DNA of 64,000 bases from Gaiellaceae bacterium (GCA_030446625.1 JAUJMY010000012.1:1-64000); one strand, 5' to 3'; numbered from the stretch's first letter, positions 50,089-59,116 are shown. The notes: generated by a model not told the origin, from the sequence alone. Numbers and translations are program-made.

Positions 50089-50757
50089 TTACCCGACGAT
50101 GAAGCCGGTGCCCTTGACCGCGGCGAGGATCTGTGCCTTGCTGCGCGGCGCGTCGAAGGCGCGCGGCGCCGGCAGCGGAGCCTTGCTGTTGCCGCGGATC
50201 TCGCGGATCCAGGCGGCGTGACGACCCTCGACCGTGGCGATGGAACCCGCAGCGGCGAGGATCTTCTTGCTCTTGATCAGCGGCGCCTGACCGAGGTACG
50301 CCGACACGCCGGTGTCCTCGAGCGTCTGCGCCGTCGCGACGAACGCGTTCACGTCCGTCGTCGTGTTCTTGAAGTTGAACCTCGGCTTCTTGATCGCCTT
50401 CGCACCGAGCGCCTTCCTCAGGAACGCGACGTGTGCCCGCTCGTGCGCGCCGACGACGCGCGAGAACGTGCCGGGCTTCCCCAGGACGCGACCCTTCCGG
50501 GTCGTCTCGGTGTAGAACGCAGCCTCGAGCTCCTCGAGCGTCAGCGCGAAGTTCAGGATCGCGATGTCGCTCGCGGCGACCTGTGCGCTCGCGATCGCGG
50601 GGAACGCGCCGAGCAGCGCGCCGCCGCCGACGATCGCGCCGCCGCCCAACGCGGCCTTGCGGAGGAACTCCGCCCGGCTGTCGCCGGCAACCTCTGCCAC
50701 GGCCTCTTGAAGGGCGCCGTCCCGGTCGATCTCGCCCCAGGTGATCTGCTCCGACAT
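50089..50757 (-). CDS. Ferritin-like domain protein with Tat-like signal
   Basis: 222 residues. RAEFLRKAALGGGAIVGGGALLGAFPAIASA (residues 27-57) looks like a secretion signal or membrane anchor of Tat type (R-x-x-FLRK). The later FALTLEELEAAFYTET (near 72) and HERAHVAFLRKALGAK (near 105) and a VEGRHAAWIREIRG (near 188) carry Glu and His pairs at the spacing of a ferritin-like di-iron domain. Proteins of this group occur in stress and desiccation contexts. Terminated by the 50060-50088 hairpin. Confidence 0.85.
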   Translation of the reverse strand: MSEQITWGEIDRDGALQEAVAEVAGDSRAEFLRKAALGGGAIVGGGALLGAFPAIASAQVAASDIAILNFALTLEELEAAFYTETTRKGRVLGKPGTFSRVVGAHERAHVAFLRKALGAKAIKKPRFNFKNTTTDVNAFVATAQTLEDTGVSAYLGQAPLIKSKKILAAAGSIATVEGRHAAWIREIRGNSKAPLPAPRAFDAPRSKAQILAAVKGTGFIVG

Positions 50758-50855
50758 CTACTTCCCCCTTGTCGGCGGCGTCTGGGTTGGAAGGTGCTGC
50801 GCCCCGCCGACAGCGGGTATTCGCACGACGCGCGCGATCGGTTCGACGGGCGCCG

Positions 50856-51416
50856 CTAGGACGCTGCGACGACGCCGCCGACGCTCCAGACCTCGAGGAA
50901 GATCGCGACGAGCGCCGGGTCGAACTGCGTGCCCGCGCACCGGCCCAACTCGGCGAGCGCGCGCTCTGCCGAGAGCGTCGACCGGTAGGGCCGCGTGGAG
51001 GTCATCGCGTCGTACGCGTCCGCGATCGCGAGCAGACGCGCCTCGATCGGGATCGTGGAGCCGGAGCGGCGCGTCGGGTACCCGAGCCCGTCCCAGCGCT
51101 CGTGGTGAAAGAGCACGTACGGGAGCGCAGGCCGCACGGAGCCGATGCTCTCGATGAGCTTTGCGCCCGCCGCGGGATGCGCCTCGATCTGCACGCGCTC
51201 GTCCGCGTCGAGCGGCCCGGGCTTCCGCAGGACGCGTCTCGCGATCGTCAGCTTGCCGACATCGTGCAGCGCGCCGCCGATCTGGAGCGCCGCGAGCCGC
51301 TCGTCGCGCCAGCCAAGCCGACGTGCGACGGCGTCGGCGAGCGCGGTCACACGGGCGGAGTGGCCCCGCGTGTACGGGTCGCGCGCCTCGATCGCCTGGG
51401 ACAGCGCGGCCAGCAC
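50856..51416 (-). CDS. HD-GYP domain cyclic-di-GMP phosphodiesterase
   Basis: 186 residues from GTG 51416. Only an HD-GYP domain is seen: DPYTRGHSARVTALADAVARRLG near 15, GALHDVGKLTIARRVLRKPG near 55, LFHHERWDGLGYPTRRSG near 95, and AIADAYDAMTSTRPYRSTLS near 125. It lacks a receiver or sensory region, unlike the one at 5.3 kb. The start is uncertain; weaker upstream options read toward the divergent pntAA. Confidence 0.85.
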   Translation of the reverse strand: MLAALSQAIEARDPYTRGHSARVTALADAVARRLGWRDERLAALQIGGALHDVGKLTIARRVLRKPGPLDADERVQIEAHPAAGAKLIESIGSVRPALPYVLFHHERWDGLGYPTRRSGSTIPIEARLLAIADAYDAMTSTRPYRSTLSAERALAELGRCAGTQFDPALVAIFLEVWSVGGVVAAS

Positions 51417-51483
51417 GTGGGCTTGTTCCAGGCACCTGCGCGCTTCCCTGCCTGCCCGCCGCGCCCGATCTAGAGTTCCGCGC

Positions 51484-52587
51484 GTGAGGGTAGGCCTGGC
51501 GCGCGAGTCAGCCGCCGGCGAGCGCCGGGTCGCGCTCGTCCCCGACGGCGTGGAGCGCGTGGCGCGCGCGGGTGTCGACGTGCTCGTCGAGCGTGGCGCG
51601 GGTGGCGCGTCCATGCTCGGGGACGAGGCGTACGTCGCCGCGGGTGCGACGCTCGTCGACGGATTCGACGCGGTCGCCGCCGGCGCCGACGTGCTCGTGA
51701 AGGTCCAGAAGCCCTCCCCGAAGGAGGTCGCGGCGCTGCGCGAGGGGACGGTGCTCGTCGGGTTCCTGCAACCGCTGACCGACCCGGACGGCGTCGCGCG
51801 GCTCGCCGCGCAGGGCGTGACCGCCTTCGCACTCGAGGCGATCCCCCGCATCACGCGGGCCCAGGCGATGGACGCGCTCTCCTCCCAGAGCACCGTCGCC
51901 GGCTACAAGGCGGTGCTGCTCGCGGCGGAGCGGCTGCCCAAGTTCTTCCCGATGCTGATGACGGCGGCGGGAACCGTCGCTCCGGCGAGGGTCCTCGTGC
52001 TCGGCGCGGGCGTGGCCGGGCTCCAGGCGATCGCGACCGCGCGGCGGCTCGGCGCCGTCGTCTCGGCGTTCGACACGCGCCCGGTCGTCAAGGAGCAGGT
52101 GGAGAGCCTTGGGGCCACGTTCCTCGAGCTCGGCGTGCAGGGCGAGGAGACCGCCGGCGGCTACGCGGCGGACCTCACGGACGAGCAGCGGCGCCTGCAG
52201 CAGGAGGCGCTGACACGAGCGATCGGCGACAACGACGTCGTCGTGACCACCGCGCTCGTGCCCGGACGGCCTGCGCCGAAGCTGATCACGGCCGACGCCG
52301 TCGCGTCCATGCGCGCAGGATCGGTGATCGTCGACCTCGCCGCGGAGGCTGGCGGAAACTGCGAGCTCACCGAGCGGGATGCCGAGGTCGTGCGCCACGG
52401 CGTCACGATCCTCGGGCCGACGAACCTCCCGAGCACGATGCCGCTGCACGCGAGCCAGCTCCTCTCGCGGAACGTCAGCGCGCTCCTGGGGCACCTCATC
52501 GCCGACGGCGAGCTGAGCCTGGACTTCGCGGACGAGATCACGGCGGGTGCGTGCGTCACCCGCGGCCGCGTCGCAGCGACATCGTGA
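51484..52587 (+). CDS. pntAA: NAD(P) transhydrogenase subunit alpha part 1
   Basis: NAD-binding soluble subunit, 367 residues, GTG start. Signature segments are ALEAIPRITRAQAMDALSSQSTVAGYKAVLLAA near 120-150, the Rossmann VLVLGAGVAGLQAIATARRLGA near 175, and AEAGGNCELTERD near 295. The mobile loop ALVPGRPAPKLITADAV is near 255. It binds NAD and exchanges hydride with PntB using the proton gradient. Overlaps pntAB (GTGA). Confidence 0.95.
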   Translation: MRVGLARESAAGERRVALVPDGVERVARAGVDVLVERGAGGASMLGDEAYVAAGATLVDGFDAVAAGADVLVKVQKPSPKEVAALREGTVLVGFLQPLTDPDGVARLAAQGVTAFALEAIPRITRAQAMDALSSQSTVAGYKAVLLAAERLPKFFPMLMTAAGTVAPARVLVLGAGVAGLQAIATARRLGAVVSAFDTRPVVKEQVESLGATFLELGVQGEETAGGYAADLTDEQRRLQQEALTRAIGDNDVVVTTALVPGRPAPKLITADAVASMRAGSVIVDLAAEAGGNCELTERDAEVVRHGVTILGPTNLPSTMPLHASQLLSRNVSALLGHLIADGELSLDFADEITAGACVTRGRVAATS

Positions 52588-52886
52588 ACACCTCGCTCGT
52601 CCTCGAGCTGACGATCCTCGTGCTCGCGATCTTCCTCGGCTTCGAGGTGATCTCGAAGGTGCCGACGATGCTGCACACGCCGCTCATGTCGGGCACGAAC
52701 GCGATCCACGGGATCGTCATCGTCGGCGCGATCCTCGTCGCCGGCCGCAAGGACGCCGACACGCTGACGCAGGTCGTCGGGTTCGCGGCCGTCGCGCTCG
52801 CGACCGCGAACGTCGTCGGCGGGTTCGTCGTCACGGACCGGATGCTGGAGATGTTCAAGAAGCGCCAGCCTCCGCGGCCGGAGTGA
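52584..52886 (+). CDS. pntAB: NAD(P) transhydrogenase subunit alpha part 2
   Basis: 100 residues, membrane subunit with three helices (LELTILVLAIFLGFEVI, GTNAIHGIVIVGAILVAG, VVGFAAVALATANVVGGFVV). Separate from pntAA, as in many actinobacteria. The GTG start overlaps the pntAA stop and its own stop overlaps pntB. The VPTMLHTPLMSGTNAIHG stretch is conserved. Confidence 0.93.
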   Translation: MNTSLVLELTILVLAIFLGFEVISKVPTMLHTPLMSGTNAIHGIVIVGAILVAGRKDADTLTQVVGFAAVALATANVVGGFVVTDRMLEMFKKRQPPRPE

Positions 52887-54283
52887 GCGAGACCGCGACC
52901 AACCTCCTCTACCTGGTGACGATCGTCGCCTTCGTCGTCGCGCTCCGCTTCCTCTCGTCGCCGCGGACCGCGCGCTTGGGAAACGTCGTCGGAGCGGCGG
53001 GAATGCTGCTCGCGATCGCCGTCACGCTCGCGCAGGACCGCGTCGACCATTACGCGCCGATCCTCGTCGCGATGGCCGTGGGAGCCGTGGTCGGAGCCGT
53101 GTCAGCGCGGCTCGTGAAGATGACGGCGATGCCGCAGATGGTCGCGCTGTTCAACGGCGTCGGCGGTGGAGCGGCCGCGTTGATCGCGCTCGCCGAGTTC
53201 CACAACCTCGGGCCCGAGCCGGGGCGGATCGGCGTCGAGGAGACCGTCGCGATCCTCCTCTCCGCGCTGATCGGCTCCGTGTCCTTCGCGGGCAGCCTCG
53301 TCGCGTTCGCGAAGCTGCAGGAGCTGGTCAGCGGGCGCCCCATCCTCTACCGCGGCCAGCAGATCGTGAACGGCCTCCTCCTCGCGGGTGCGGCAGCGCT
53401 CGCCCTCGCGATCGTCGCCGGGCCGCAGGAGGAGTGGCTGCTCACGGGCGTCCTCGTCGCGGCGCTCGCCTTCGGCGTCCTCTTCGTGCTTCCCATCGGC
53501 GGCGCGGACATGCCCGTCGTGATCTCGCTCCTGAACGCGTTCACCGGCCTCGCGGCCGCCGCGACCGGGTTCGTCCTGCACAACAACGTCCTGATCGTGA
53601 GCGGTGCGCTCGTGGGCGCGTCCGGCACGCTGCTCACGATGCTGATGGGGCGGGCGATGAACCGCTCGCTGACCAACGTCCTCTTCGGCGCGTTCGGCAC
53701 CGTCCAGAGCGGGGCCGGCGCAGCCGCCGCCGCGGCCGCGGGCGACGGCGGCACCGTCCGCTCCGCGAGCGCCGACGACGTGGCGATCATGCTCGCGTAC
53801 GCGCGGCGGGTGGTGATCGTCCCCGGCTACGGGCTCGCGGTGGCGCAGGCCCAGCACGACGTGCGCGCGCTCGCCGACCTGCTCGAGGAGCGCGGCGTCG
53901 ACGTCCGCTACGCCATCCATCCGGTTGCGGGACGGATGCCAGGGCACATGAACGTGCTGCTCGCCGAGGCGAACGTGCCGTACCCGCAACTCTACGAGAT
54001 GGAGCAGATCAACCCGGAGTTCCCGCGCACCGACGTCGCGCTCGTCATCGGCGCGAACGACGTCACCAACCCGGCTGCGCGGAACAGCCCCGGGAGCCCG
54101 ATCTACGGGATGCCGATCCTCGACGTCGACCGCGCGGAGAACGTCGTCGTCCTCAAGCGGAGCATGAACCCCGGGTTCGCCGGGATCGACAACGAGCTCT
54201 ACACGCACTCGAAGACGACGATGCTCTTCGGCGACGCGAAGGAGTCGCTGATGGCCCTGATCGGCGCGGTCAAGTCCGCTTAA
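52883..54283 (+). CDS. pntB: NAD(P) transhydrogenase subunit beta
   Basis: 466 residues from GTG 52883. Eight or nine membrane helices occupy residues 1-270. The NADP-binding C-terminal domain has VVIVPGYGLAVAQAQHDVRALADLL near 295 and VRYAIHPVAGRMPGHMNVLLAEANVPYPQL near 325. NDVTNPAARNSPGSPIYGMPILDV near 390 and KRSMNPGFAGIDNELY end the domain. With pntAA/AB it makes NADPH from NADH. The stop codon lies in the left arm of a 16-bp inverted repeat. Confidence 0.96.
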   Translation: MSETATNLLYLVTIVAFVVALRFLSSPRTARLGNVVGAAGMLLAIAVTLAQDRVDHYAPILVAMAVGAVVGAVSARLVKMTAMPQMVALFNGVGGGAAALIALAEFHNLGPEPGRIGVEETVAILLSALIGSVSFAGSLVAFAKLQELVSGRPILYRGQQIVNGLLLAGAAALALAIVAGPQEEWLLTGVLVAALAFGVLFVLPIGGADMPVVISLLNAFTGLAAAATGFVLHNNVLIVSGALVGASGTLLTMLMGRAMNRSLTNVLFGAFGTVQSGAGAAAAAAAGDGGTVRSASADDVAIMLAYARRVVIVPGYGLAVAQAQHDVRALADLLEERGVDVRYAIHPVAGRMPGHMNVLLAEANVPYPQLYEMEQINPEFPRTDVALVIGANDVTNPAARNSPGSPIYGMPILDVDRAENVVVLKRSMNPGFAGIDNELYTHSKTTMLFGDAKESLMALIGAVKSA

Positions 54284-54446
54284 GAAGCTCTAACGGAATG
54301 ATGACGCGTCGACGGCGCGTGATCGCCGAGTGCGAGGCAAGGACGCAGGGAGCGGCAATAGCAGCGCTATTGGCGCGACTGAGGACGCAGCATCGCGCCG
54401 GCGAGCGCGCGACGGCGGCCCGTCCTTCGTTTCGTTAGAGCTTCTT
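54282..54446. repeat. Inverted-repeat-bounded intergenic region after pntB
   Basis: AAGAAGCTCTAACGGA (54282-54297) and its complement (54431-54446) agree at 15 of 16 positions. The left arm includes the pntB stop. Near the middle is a 7-bp hairpin CAATAGC/GCTATTG (54356-54372). The layout (outer repeats plus central hairpin) resembles the region at 49.7-50.1 kb. Probably a structured transcription terminator or repeat element. Confidence 0.7.
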
Positions 54447-54560
54447 GGGCGCGCCTCTCCGGGACGGGCCACGAGTGGCCCACCACCCGCTGCGAGCATA
54501 TTCGGGAAGTCCCGACGCGTGGCGAACGAGAGCGTGTCGAGTTCGTGCCACTAGGGTTGA
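54447..54560. other. Intergenic DNA before the cyclodeaminase-like gene
   Basis: No gene recognised. It should hold the promoter of the next gene, but I find no convincing -10/-35 pair. Confidence 0.4.
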
Positions 54561-54563
54561 GCG

Positions 54564-55508
54564 ATCAGCGTTCCCTTCCTCAGCGCGCGGCACGTCGAGC
54601 AGGCCGTCTCGCCGGAGCGCGCGGTCGAGGCGGTGCGCGAGGCGTTCGTCTCGTATGCGCGCGGCGAGTGGACGATGCCGCCGAAGGTGTACGTCCCGGC
54701 GTATCCGGCGGGAGACTTCCGCGCGATGCCGGCGCTCGGCGCCGGACACGCGCTGCTCAAGTGGGTCACGTCCTTCCCGGGCAACCCCGCGCGCGGCCTC
54801 CCGACCGTCAGCGGGCTCGTGCTGCTCTCGGACGCGTCGAACGGCTCGCTGCGTGCGGTACTCGACGCGGGAGCGGTCACAGCGCTCCGCACGGGGGCGG
54901 CGGCGGTCCTCGCGGCGGAGACGCTCAGGCGCGCCGACGCCGAGACGGCCGCGGTCATCGGCGCAGGCGTGAACGGCCGCGCCGCGGCCAGGACGTTCGC
55001 CGCGCTCGGGCGCAGGCCGCTCGTGTGGGACGTCGACGAGCAGCGGGCGCGCGGCGTCGCCGAAGAGCTGCGTGCCGAAGTCGCGCCCGACCGTGAGACG
55101 GCGCTCGCGGCGGATCTGGTCGTCACCGTCACACCCGGCAGAGAGGTATTGCTCGCCGAGGGGGCGCTGAAGCCGGGGCAGCACGCGAGCCTGATGGGAG
55201 CGGACGGGCCCGGGAAGGCCGAGATCGCCGTCGACGAGCTCGTCCGCGTGCGCGTGTTCTGCGACGACTGGGAGCAGGCGAGCCACAACGGCGACCTCGT
55301 GCACGCGGTCGCGGCCGGTCGGCTCTCGCGCGAGCAGGTGACGGAGCTCGGCGCGGTGCTGGCCGGCGAGGCGGAGGGGCGCACGTCGCCCGACGAGGCC
55401 ACCGTCTTCGACTCGACGGGTCTCGCGATCCAGGATCTCGCGATCGCGCTCGCTGCGCTCGAGCGGCTGGACGAGCTAGACGAGCACGTCGCGCGCTTCG
55501 ACCTTTAG
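54564..55508 (+). CDS. Ornithine cyclodeaminase/mu-crystallin family protein (start unclear)
   Basis: Homology-like sequence begins SVPFLSARHVEQAVSPERAVEAVREAF, but the only standard in-frame start after the upstream stop (TGA 54558-54560) is GTG 54633, which loses the first helix. ATC at 54564 fits the expected N-terminus, or TTG 54557 with a frame slip. Later segments are KWVTSFPGNPARGLPTVSG, LDAGAVTALRTGAAAVLAAETL and the Rossmann VIGAGVNGRAAARTFAALG near residue 130. Members reduce imines or deaminate ornithine and related acids. Overlaps the convergent flavoprotein gene by 33 bases. Confidence 0.78.
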   Translation: MSVPFLSARHVEQAVSPERAVEAVREAFVSYARGEWTMPPKVYVPAYPAGDFRAMPALGAGHALLKWVTSFPGNPARGLPTVSGLVLLSDASNGSLRAVLDAGAVTALRTGAAAVLAAETLRRADAETAAVIGAGVNGRAAARTFAALGRRPLVWDVDEQRARGVAEELRAEVAPDRETALAADLVVTVTPGREVLLAEGALKPGQHASLMGADGPGKAEIAVDELVRVRVFCDDWEQASHNGDLVHAVAAGRLSREQVTELGAVLAGEAEGRTSPDEATVFDSTGLAIQDLAIALAALERLDELDEHVARFDL

Positions 55509-56615
55509 GGGTCGCGCCGGGTCGAAGAGCGCGAGCGCCGGCGCCGGACGTCCCAGGATCGCGTCCGCGACGAGCTCGCCGCACGCCAGGCCGAGGACGT
55601 TGCCGTGCCCCGAGTAGCCGTAGGCGACCCAGACGCGCGGATCGCCGTCCAGGCGGCCGGCGATCGGCAAGCCGTCCGGCGTCGACCCCCAGAGGCCCGA
55701 CCAGCGATGGGTGACGCGCGGCGCGTAGCCGAGGAGCTCGCGCACCATCGCCTCGATTGCATCCTGGACGGCGCGCGTCGTCCCCTCCTCGGCGGTGTAC
55801 TCGAGCTCGACGCTGACGTCGCGGCGGCCGCCGATCACGAGCCGTAGGTCGTCCGTCTGCTGCCAGTAGTCGTACCCCCGCCGCGCGTAGTGCGGGTACG
55901 CGAAGAGCCGTAGTGGCAGCGGCTCGGTGACGAGGACCTGGCCGCGCGTCGGGCGGACAACCCGTTCGAGCGAGGGCAGCAGCCCGCCGGTGTAGCCGTC
56001 GGTCGCGACGACGACCTGCTCCGCGTCCAGATCCGCGAGCGAGCCGACGCGCTCGTGCTCGCGGATCTCGACGCCCGCCTCTACGGCGCGCAGCGCGAGT
56101 CGTCGCACCCACCGCGCCGGCTGGAGCGTCCCGTCGCGCGGATGGAAGATGCCCGCCGCGAAGCGCGGAAGCGGCGCATCGCGCCACTCGACGCGGAAGC
56201 CGTCGGCGCGGAGCGCGTCCCGCTCCGCCTCGAGCTCCACCCCCTCGTCCGCGTCGACCGCGAGCTTCAAGCTTCCGCTGCGGCGGAACGCGTCACCCGC
56301 GAGCTCCTCCATCCGGTCGAGCGCGCGCTCCGTCAGCATCCAGAGCGACCGCGCGCGTTCCGCGCCGAGCTGCTCGCGCGCACGGTCGTAGCTCATCGCG
56401 CCGCCGCGGAGCGCGAACCCGCCGTTGCGGCCGCTCGCGCCGCTCGCGACGCGGCGCGCTTCGTACAGGCGAACGCGCAACCCGGCCTCGGCAAGCCTGA
56501 GCGCGCATGCGCACCCCGTGACGCCGCCGCCGACGACGCACGCGTCCGGCTCGGCCTTGAGCGCCACGCGCGGCAGCGGCGGCGCCGGCTCCTCCAGCCA
56601 ATACGGCTCGCTCAC
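55476..56615 (-). CDS. FAD-dependent amine oxidase-like protein (DAO family, gamma-glutamylputrescine oxidase-like)
   Basis: 379 residues. The FAD motif is DACVVGGGVTGCACALRLAEAGLRVRLYE near 24-52, followed by SGASGRNGGFALRGG, which is typical of the PuuB/OrdL group. The C-terminal part shows THRWSGLWGSTPDGLPIAGRLDGDPRVWVAYGYSGHG. Substrates of the group are N-glutamylated or secondary amines. The adjacent cyclodeaminase-like gene may belong to the same amino-acid route, though they face each other. Confidence 0.86.
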   Translation of the reverse strand: MSEPYWLEEPAPPLPRVALKAEPDACVVGGGVTGCACALRLAEAGLRVRLYEARRVASGASGRNGGFALRGGAMSYDRAREQLGAERARSLWMLTERALDRMEELAGDAFRRSGSLKLAVDADEGVELEAERDALRADGFRVEWRDAPLPRFAAGIFHPRDGTLQPARWVRRLALRAVEAGVEIREHERVGSLADLDAEQVVVATDGYTGGLLPSLERVVRPTRGQVLVTEPLPLRLFAYPHYARRGYDYWQQTDDLRLVIGGRRDVSVELEYTAEEGTTRAVQDAIEAMVRELLGYAPRVTHRWSGLWGSTPDGLPIAGRLDGDPRVWVAYGYSGHGNVLGLACGELVADAILGRPAPALALFDPARPLKVEARDVLV

Positions 56616-56624
56616 GCGTCGATG

Positions 56625-57605
56625 CTACTGCGCTCGATACACGCCTTCCGCCTCGATCACGAGCCCCGCCAGCTCGAGCTCGGTGAGTGCCGCCGCGAGC
56701 GTCGCCGCCTCCAGCTCCGTCCGGCGCGCGAGCTCGTCCCCGGTCGCGGCCGCTTCGCGGAGCGCGGCGAGGACGGAGGCGGCGTACGGCGTCACCGGAA
56801 CGTCCGGACGCGCGGTCGCTGCGAGCCCGAAGTGCTCGAGCACGTCCGCAGGCGACGTCAGCGGAATCGCGCCCAGGCGCAGCAGCGCGTTGCAGCCGGC
56901 CGAGAGGGCCGACGTGATCTCGCCGGGCACGGCGAAGACGTCTCGCCCTTCCTCCAGCGCGAGGTCGGCGGTGATCAACGCGCCGCTCGCCTCACGCGCC
57001 TCGACCACGACGACCGCCGCCGCGAGACCCGCGACGATCCGGTTCCGTGCCGGGAATCGCCACGGCGCCGGTTCGACCCCGGGCGCGTACTCGGAGACGA
57101 TCAGGCCGGCCTCGGCGATCCGCCGCGCCAATTCCCGGTTCGACGCCGGGTAGTCGCGGTCGATGCCGCACCCGAGTACCGCCACCGTCGTGCCGCCGAC
57201 GTCGAGCGCGCCGCGGTGCGCCTCGCCGTCGACGCCACGGGCCAGGCCGCTCACGACGACGAGCCCGGCCTGCGCGAGCTCGCGCGCGCAGACGCGGGCG
57301 ACGTGCGCGCCGTACGCCGAGCACGCGCGCGCTCCGACGATCGCGACCGCTGGCGCAGCGAGCGTGCCGGGTTCGCCGGACCCACGGAGGAAGAGCCCGG
57401 GCGGCGGGTCGTGGATGGACCGCAGGAGCGGCGGGAACGCCGCGTCCGAGCGCGGCAGCCACCGCAGCCCGCGCTCCTCGAGGCGCGCCGCGTACGCCCG
57501 CTGGTCGAAGGTGCGCACGAACGCGGCGAAGCGCTGCGTCGGCGGCGCACTGAGCAGATGCGAGCCCGTTTCGGCTGCGAACGCGGCGATCGCGAGCTCG
57601 TTCAC
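56625..57605 (-). CDS. dprA: DNA processing protein DprA
   Basis: Single-strand DNA protector and RecA loader in natural transformation, 326 residues. The Rossmann core shows VAIVGARACSAYGAHVARVCARELA near 93, VVVSGLARGVDGEAHRGAL near 120, TTVAVLGCGIDRDYPASNRELARRI near 140, and GALITADLALEEGRDVFAVPGE near 220. A C-terminal winged-helix-like region follows. GTG 57605 overlaps the comM stop (GTGA). The adjacency suggests competence or DNA uptake. Confidence 0.94.
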   Translation of the reverse strand: MNELAIAAFAAETGSHLLSAPPTQRFAAFVRTFDQRAYAARLEERGLRWLPRSDAAFPPLLRSIHDPPPGLFLRGSGEPGTLAAPAVAIVGARACSAYGAHVARVCARELAQAGLVVVSGLARGVDGEAHRGALDVGGTTVAVLGCGIDRDYPASNRELARRIAEAGLIVSEYAPGVEPAPWRFPARNRIVAGLAAAVVVVEAREASGALITADLALEEGRDVFAVPGEITSALSAGCNALLRLGAIPLTSPADVLEHFGLAATARPDVPVTPYAASVLAALREAAATGDELARRTELEAATLAAALTELELAGLVIEAEGVYRAQ

Positions 57606-59116
57606 GGGGCCCGCAGCTCGCTTGGCGATCGGTACGACAGGGCCTCCGCGACGTGCTCCGGCAACACGCGATCGGCACCCGCCAGAGCCGCAGCCGTCCT
57701 CGCAACGCGTGCGACGCGCGCACGCCCGCGACCGGAGAGCGGCAGCCGCTCCACCGCACGGTCGAGCAGCTCCGACGCCTCCGTCGTGGAGAGCGGCAGC
57801 CGCTCCACCGCACGGTCGAGCAGCTCCGACGCCTCCGTCGTGCGCGCGAGGCTGCCTTCGCGGAGGCGCTCCCGCGCAGCGATCACGCGCTCGCGCACGG
57901 CCTCGGAAGCTTCCGCCGCAGGCGCCGCCAGCTCGTGCGCACGCGCACGCGGCACCGTCACGACGAGGTCGAAGCGGTCGATCAACGCCCGCGACAACTT
58001 GTCGCGGAAGGCCGCGAGCCGCTGCGGCGAGCAGGAGCACTCGGCACCCGCATCGCCACGCCCGCCACAGGGGCACAGGTTCATCGTGCCGACCAGTTGG
58101 AATCGCGCGGGAAAGATCGCGTGGCCGGCCGCGCGGGCAACGCTGATCGCGCCGTCCTCGATCGGCTGGCGGAGCGCCTCGAGGGCGGGCCGCTGGAACT
58201 CCGGCAGCTCGTCGAGCAGGAGCACGCCGCGATGCGCGAGGCTCGCCTCGCCCGGACGCGGGCCGGGGCCACCGCCGACGATCGCCGCCATCGACGCGCT
58301 GTGGTGCGGCGCGCGGAAGGGCGGCGTCGTGACGAGCGGGCAGCGCGCGGACAGGAGCCCCGCGACCGAGTGGATGCGCGTGACCTCGACGATCTCGTCG
58401 CGCATCAGCGGCGGCAGGATCCCGGGCAGACGTCGCGCGAGCATCGTCTTCCCCGTCCCCGGAGGCCCGGCGAGGAGGAGGTTGTGCCCACCCGCGGCCG
58501 CGATCTCGAGCGCGCGCCGGCCCCGTTCCTGACCGCGGACGTCGCTCAGGTCCGGGGCGGCGGCCGGGCGCTCCGGCTCCCGTTCTTCGTGCCGCTCCGG
58601 CGCCGCGATCTCGCCGCGCAGGTAGGCCACCGCCTCCGCGAGGTGGCGCACCGGCACGGGCACGACACCGGCGAGCTCCACCTCTGCCGCCGACTCGGCA
58701 GCGCAGACGATCCGGTCGAGCCCGGAGCGGCGCGCGCCCTCGGCGACCGCGAGCGCGCCGCGTACCGGCCGCACCCGCCCGTCGAGCGCGAGCTCGCCGA
58801 GCGCCGCGTGCGCCCGCACCTGATCCGGCGGCACCTGGCGCGACGCGGACAGGATCGCGAGCGCGATCGGGAGGTCGAATCCCGACCCCTCCTTGCGCAG
58901 CCCGGCGGGCGCGAGGTTCACGATGATCCGGCGCTGCGGCCACTCGCACTCCGCGGACTTGATTCCGCTCTTGACCCGCTCCTTCGCCTCCTGGCACGCG
59001 CGGTCGGCCAGTCCGACGATCGCGAACGCGGGCACCTGCCCCTGGAGGTGCGCCTCGACCTCGACGCGGCACGCGTCGAGCCCGACCACAGCATGGGTCA
59101 CGGCGCGCGCGAGCAC
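57602..59116 (-). CDS. comM: Mg-chelatase-like AAA+ protein ComM (YifB), with an 18-residue internal duplication
   Basis: 504 residues. An N-terminal Lon-like domain (GLDACRVEVEAHLQGQVPAFAIVGL) is followed by the AAA+ module with Walker A LLLAGPPGTGKTMLARRL near 205, Walker B GVLLLDELPEFQR near 285, and sensor/zinc segment MNLCPCGGRGD near 335. Branch-migration helicase in transformation. Residues near 440-475 repeat TTEASELLDRAVERLPLS twice, from a 54-bp tandem duplication. Coupled to dprA. Confidence 0.94.
   Translation of the reverse strand: MLARAVTHAVVGLDACRVEVEAHLQGQVPAFAIVGLADRACQEAKERVKSGIKSAECEWPQRRIIVNLAPAGLRKEGSGFDLPIALAILSASRQVPPDQVRAHAALGELALDGRVRPVRGALAVAEGARRSGLDRIVCAAESAAEVELAGVVPVPVRHLAEAVAYLRGEIAAPERHEEREPERPAAAPDLSDVRGQERGRRALEIAAAGGHNLLLAGPPGTGKTMLARRLPGILPPLMRDEIVEVTRIHSVAGLLSARCPLVTTPPFRAPHHSASMAAIVGGGPGPRPGEASLAHRGVLLLDELPEFQRPALEALRQPIEDGAISVARAAGHAIFPARFQLVGTMNLCPCGGRGDAGAECSCSPQRLAAFRDKLSRALIDRFDLVVTVPRARAHELAAPAAEASEAVRERVIAARERLREGSLARTTEASELLDRAVERLPLSTTEASELLDRAVERLPLSGRGRARVARVARTAAALAGADRVLPEHVAEALSYRSPSELRAP
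57734..57841. repeat. Perfect 54-bp tandem duplication inside comM
   Basis: 57734-57787 and 57788-57841 are identical. The length is a multiple of three, so the frame is kept and 18 residues are doubled in the C-terminal helical region. Similar unit length to the 55-bp repeat at 31671-31780. Confidence 0.95.
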
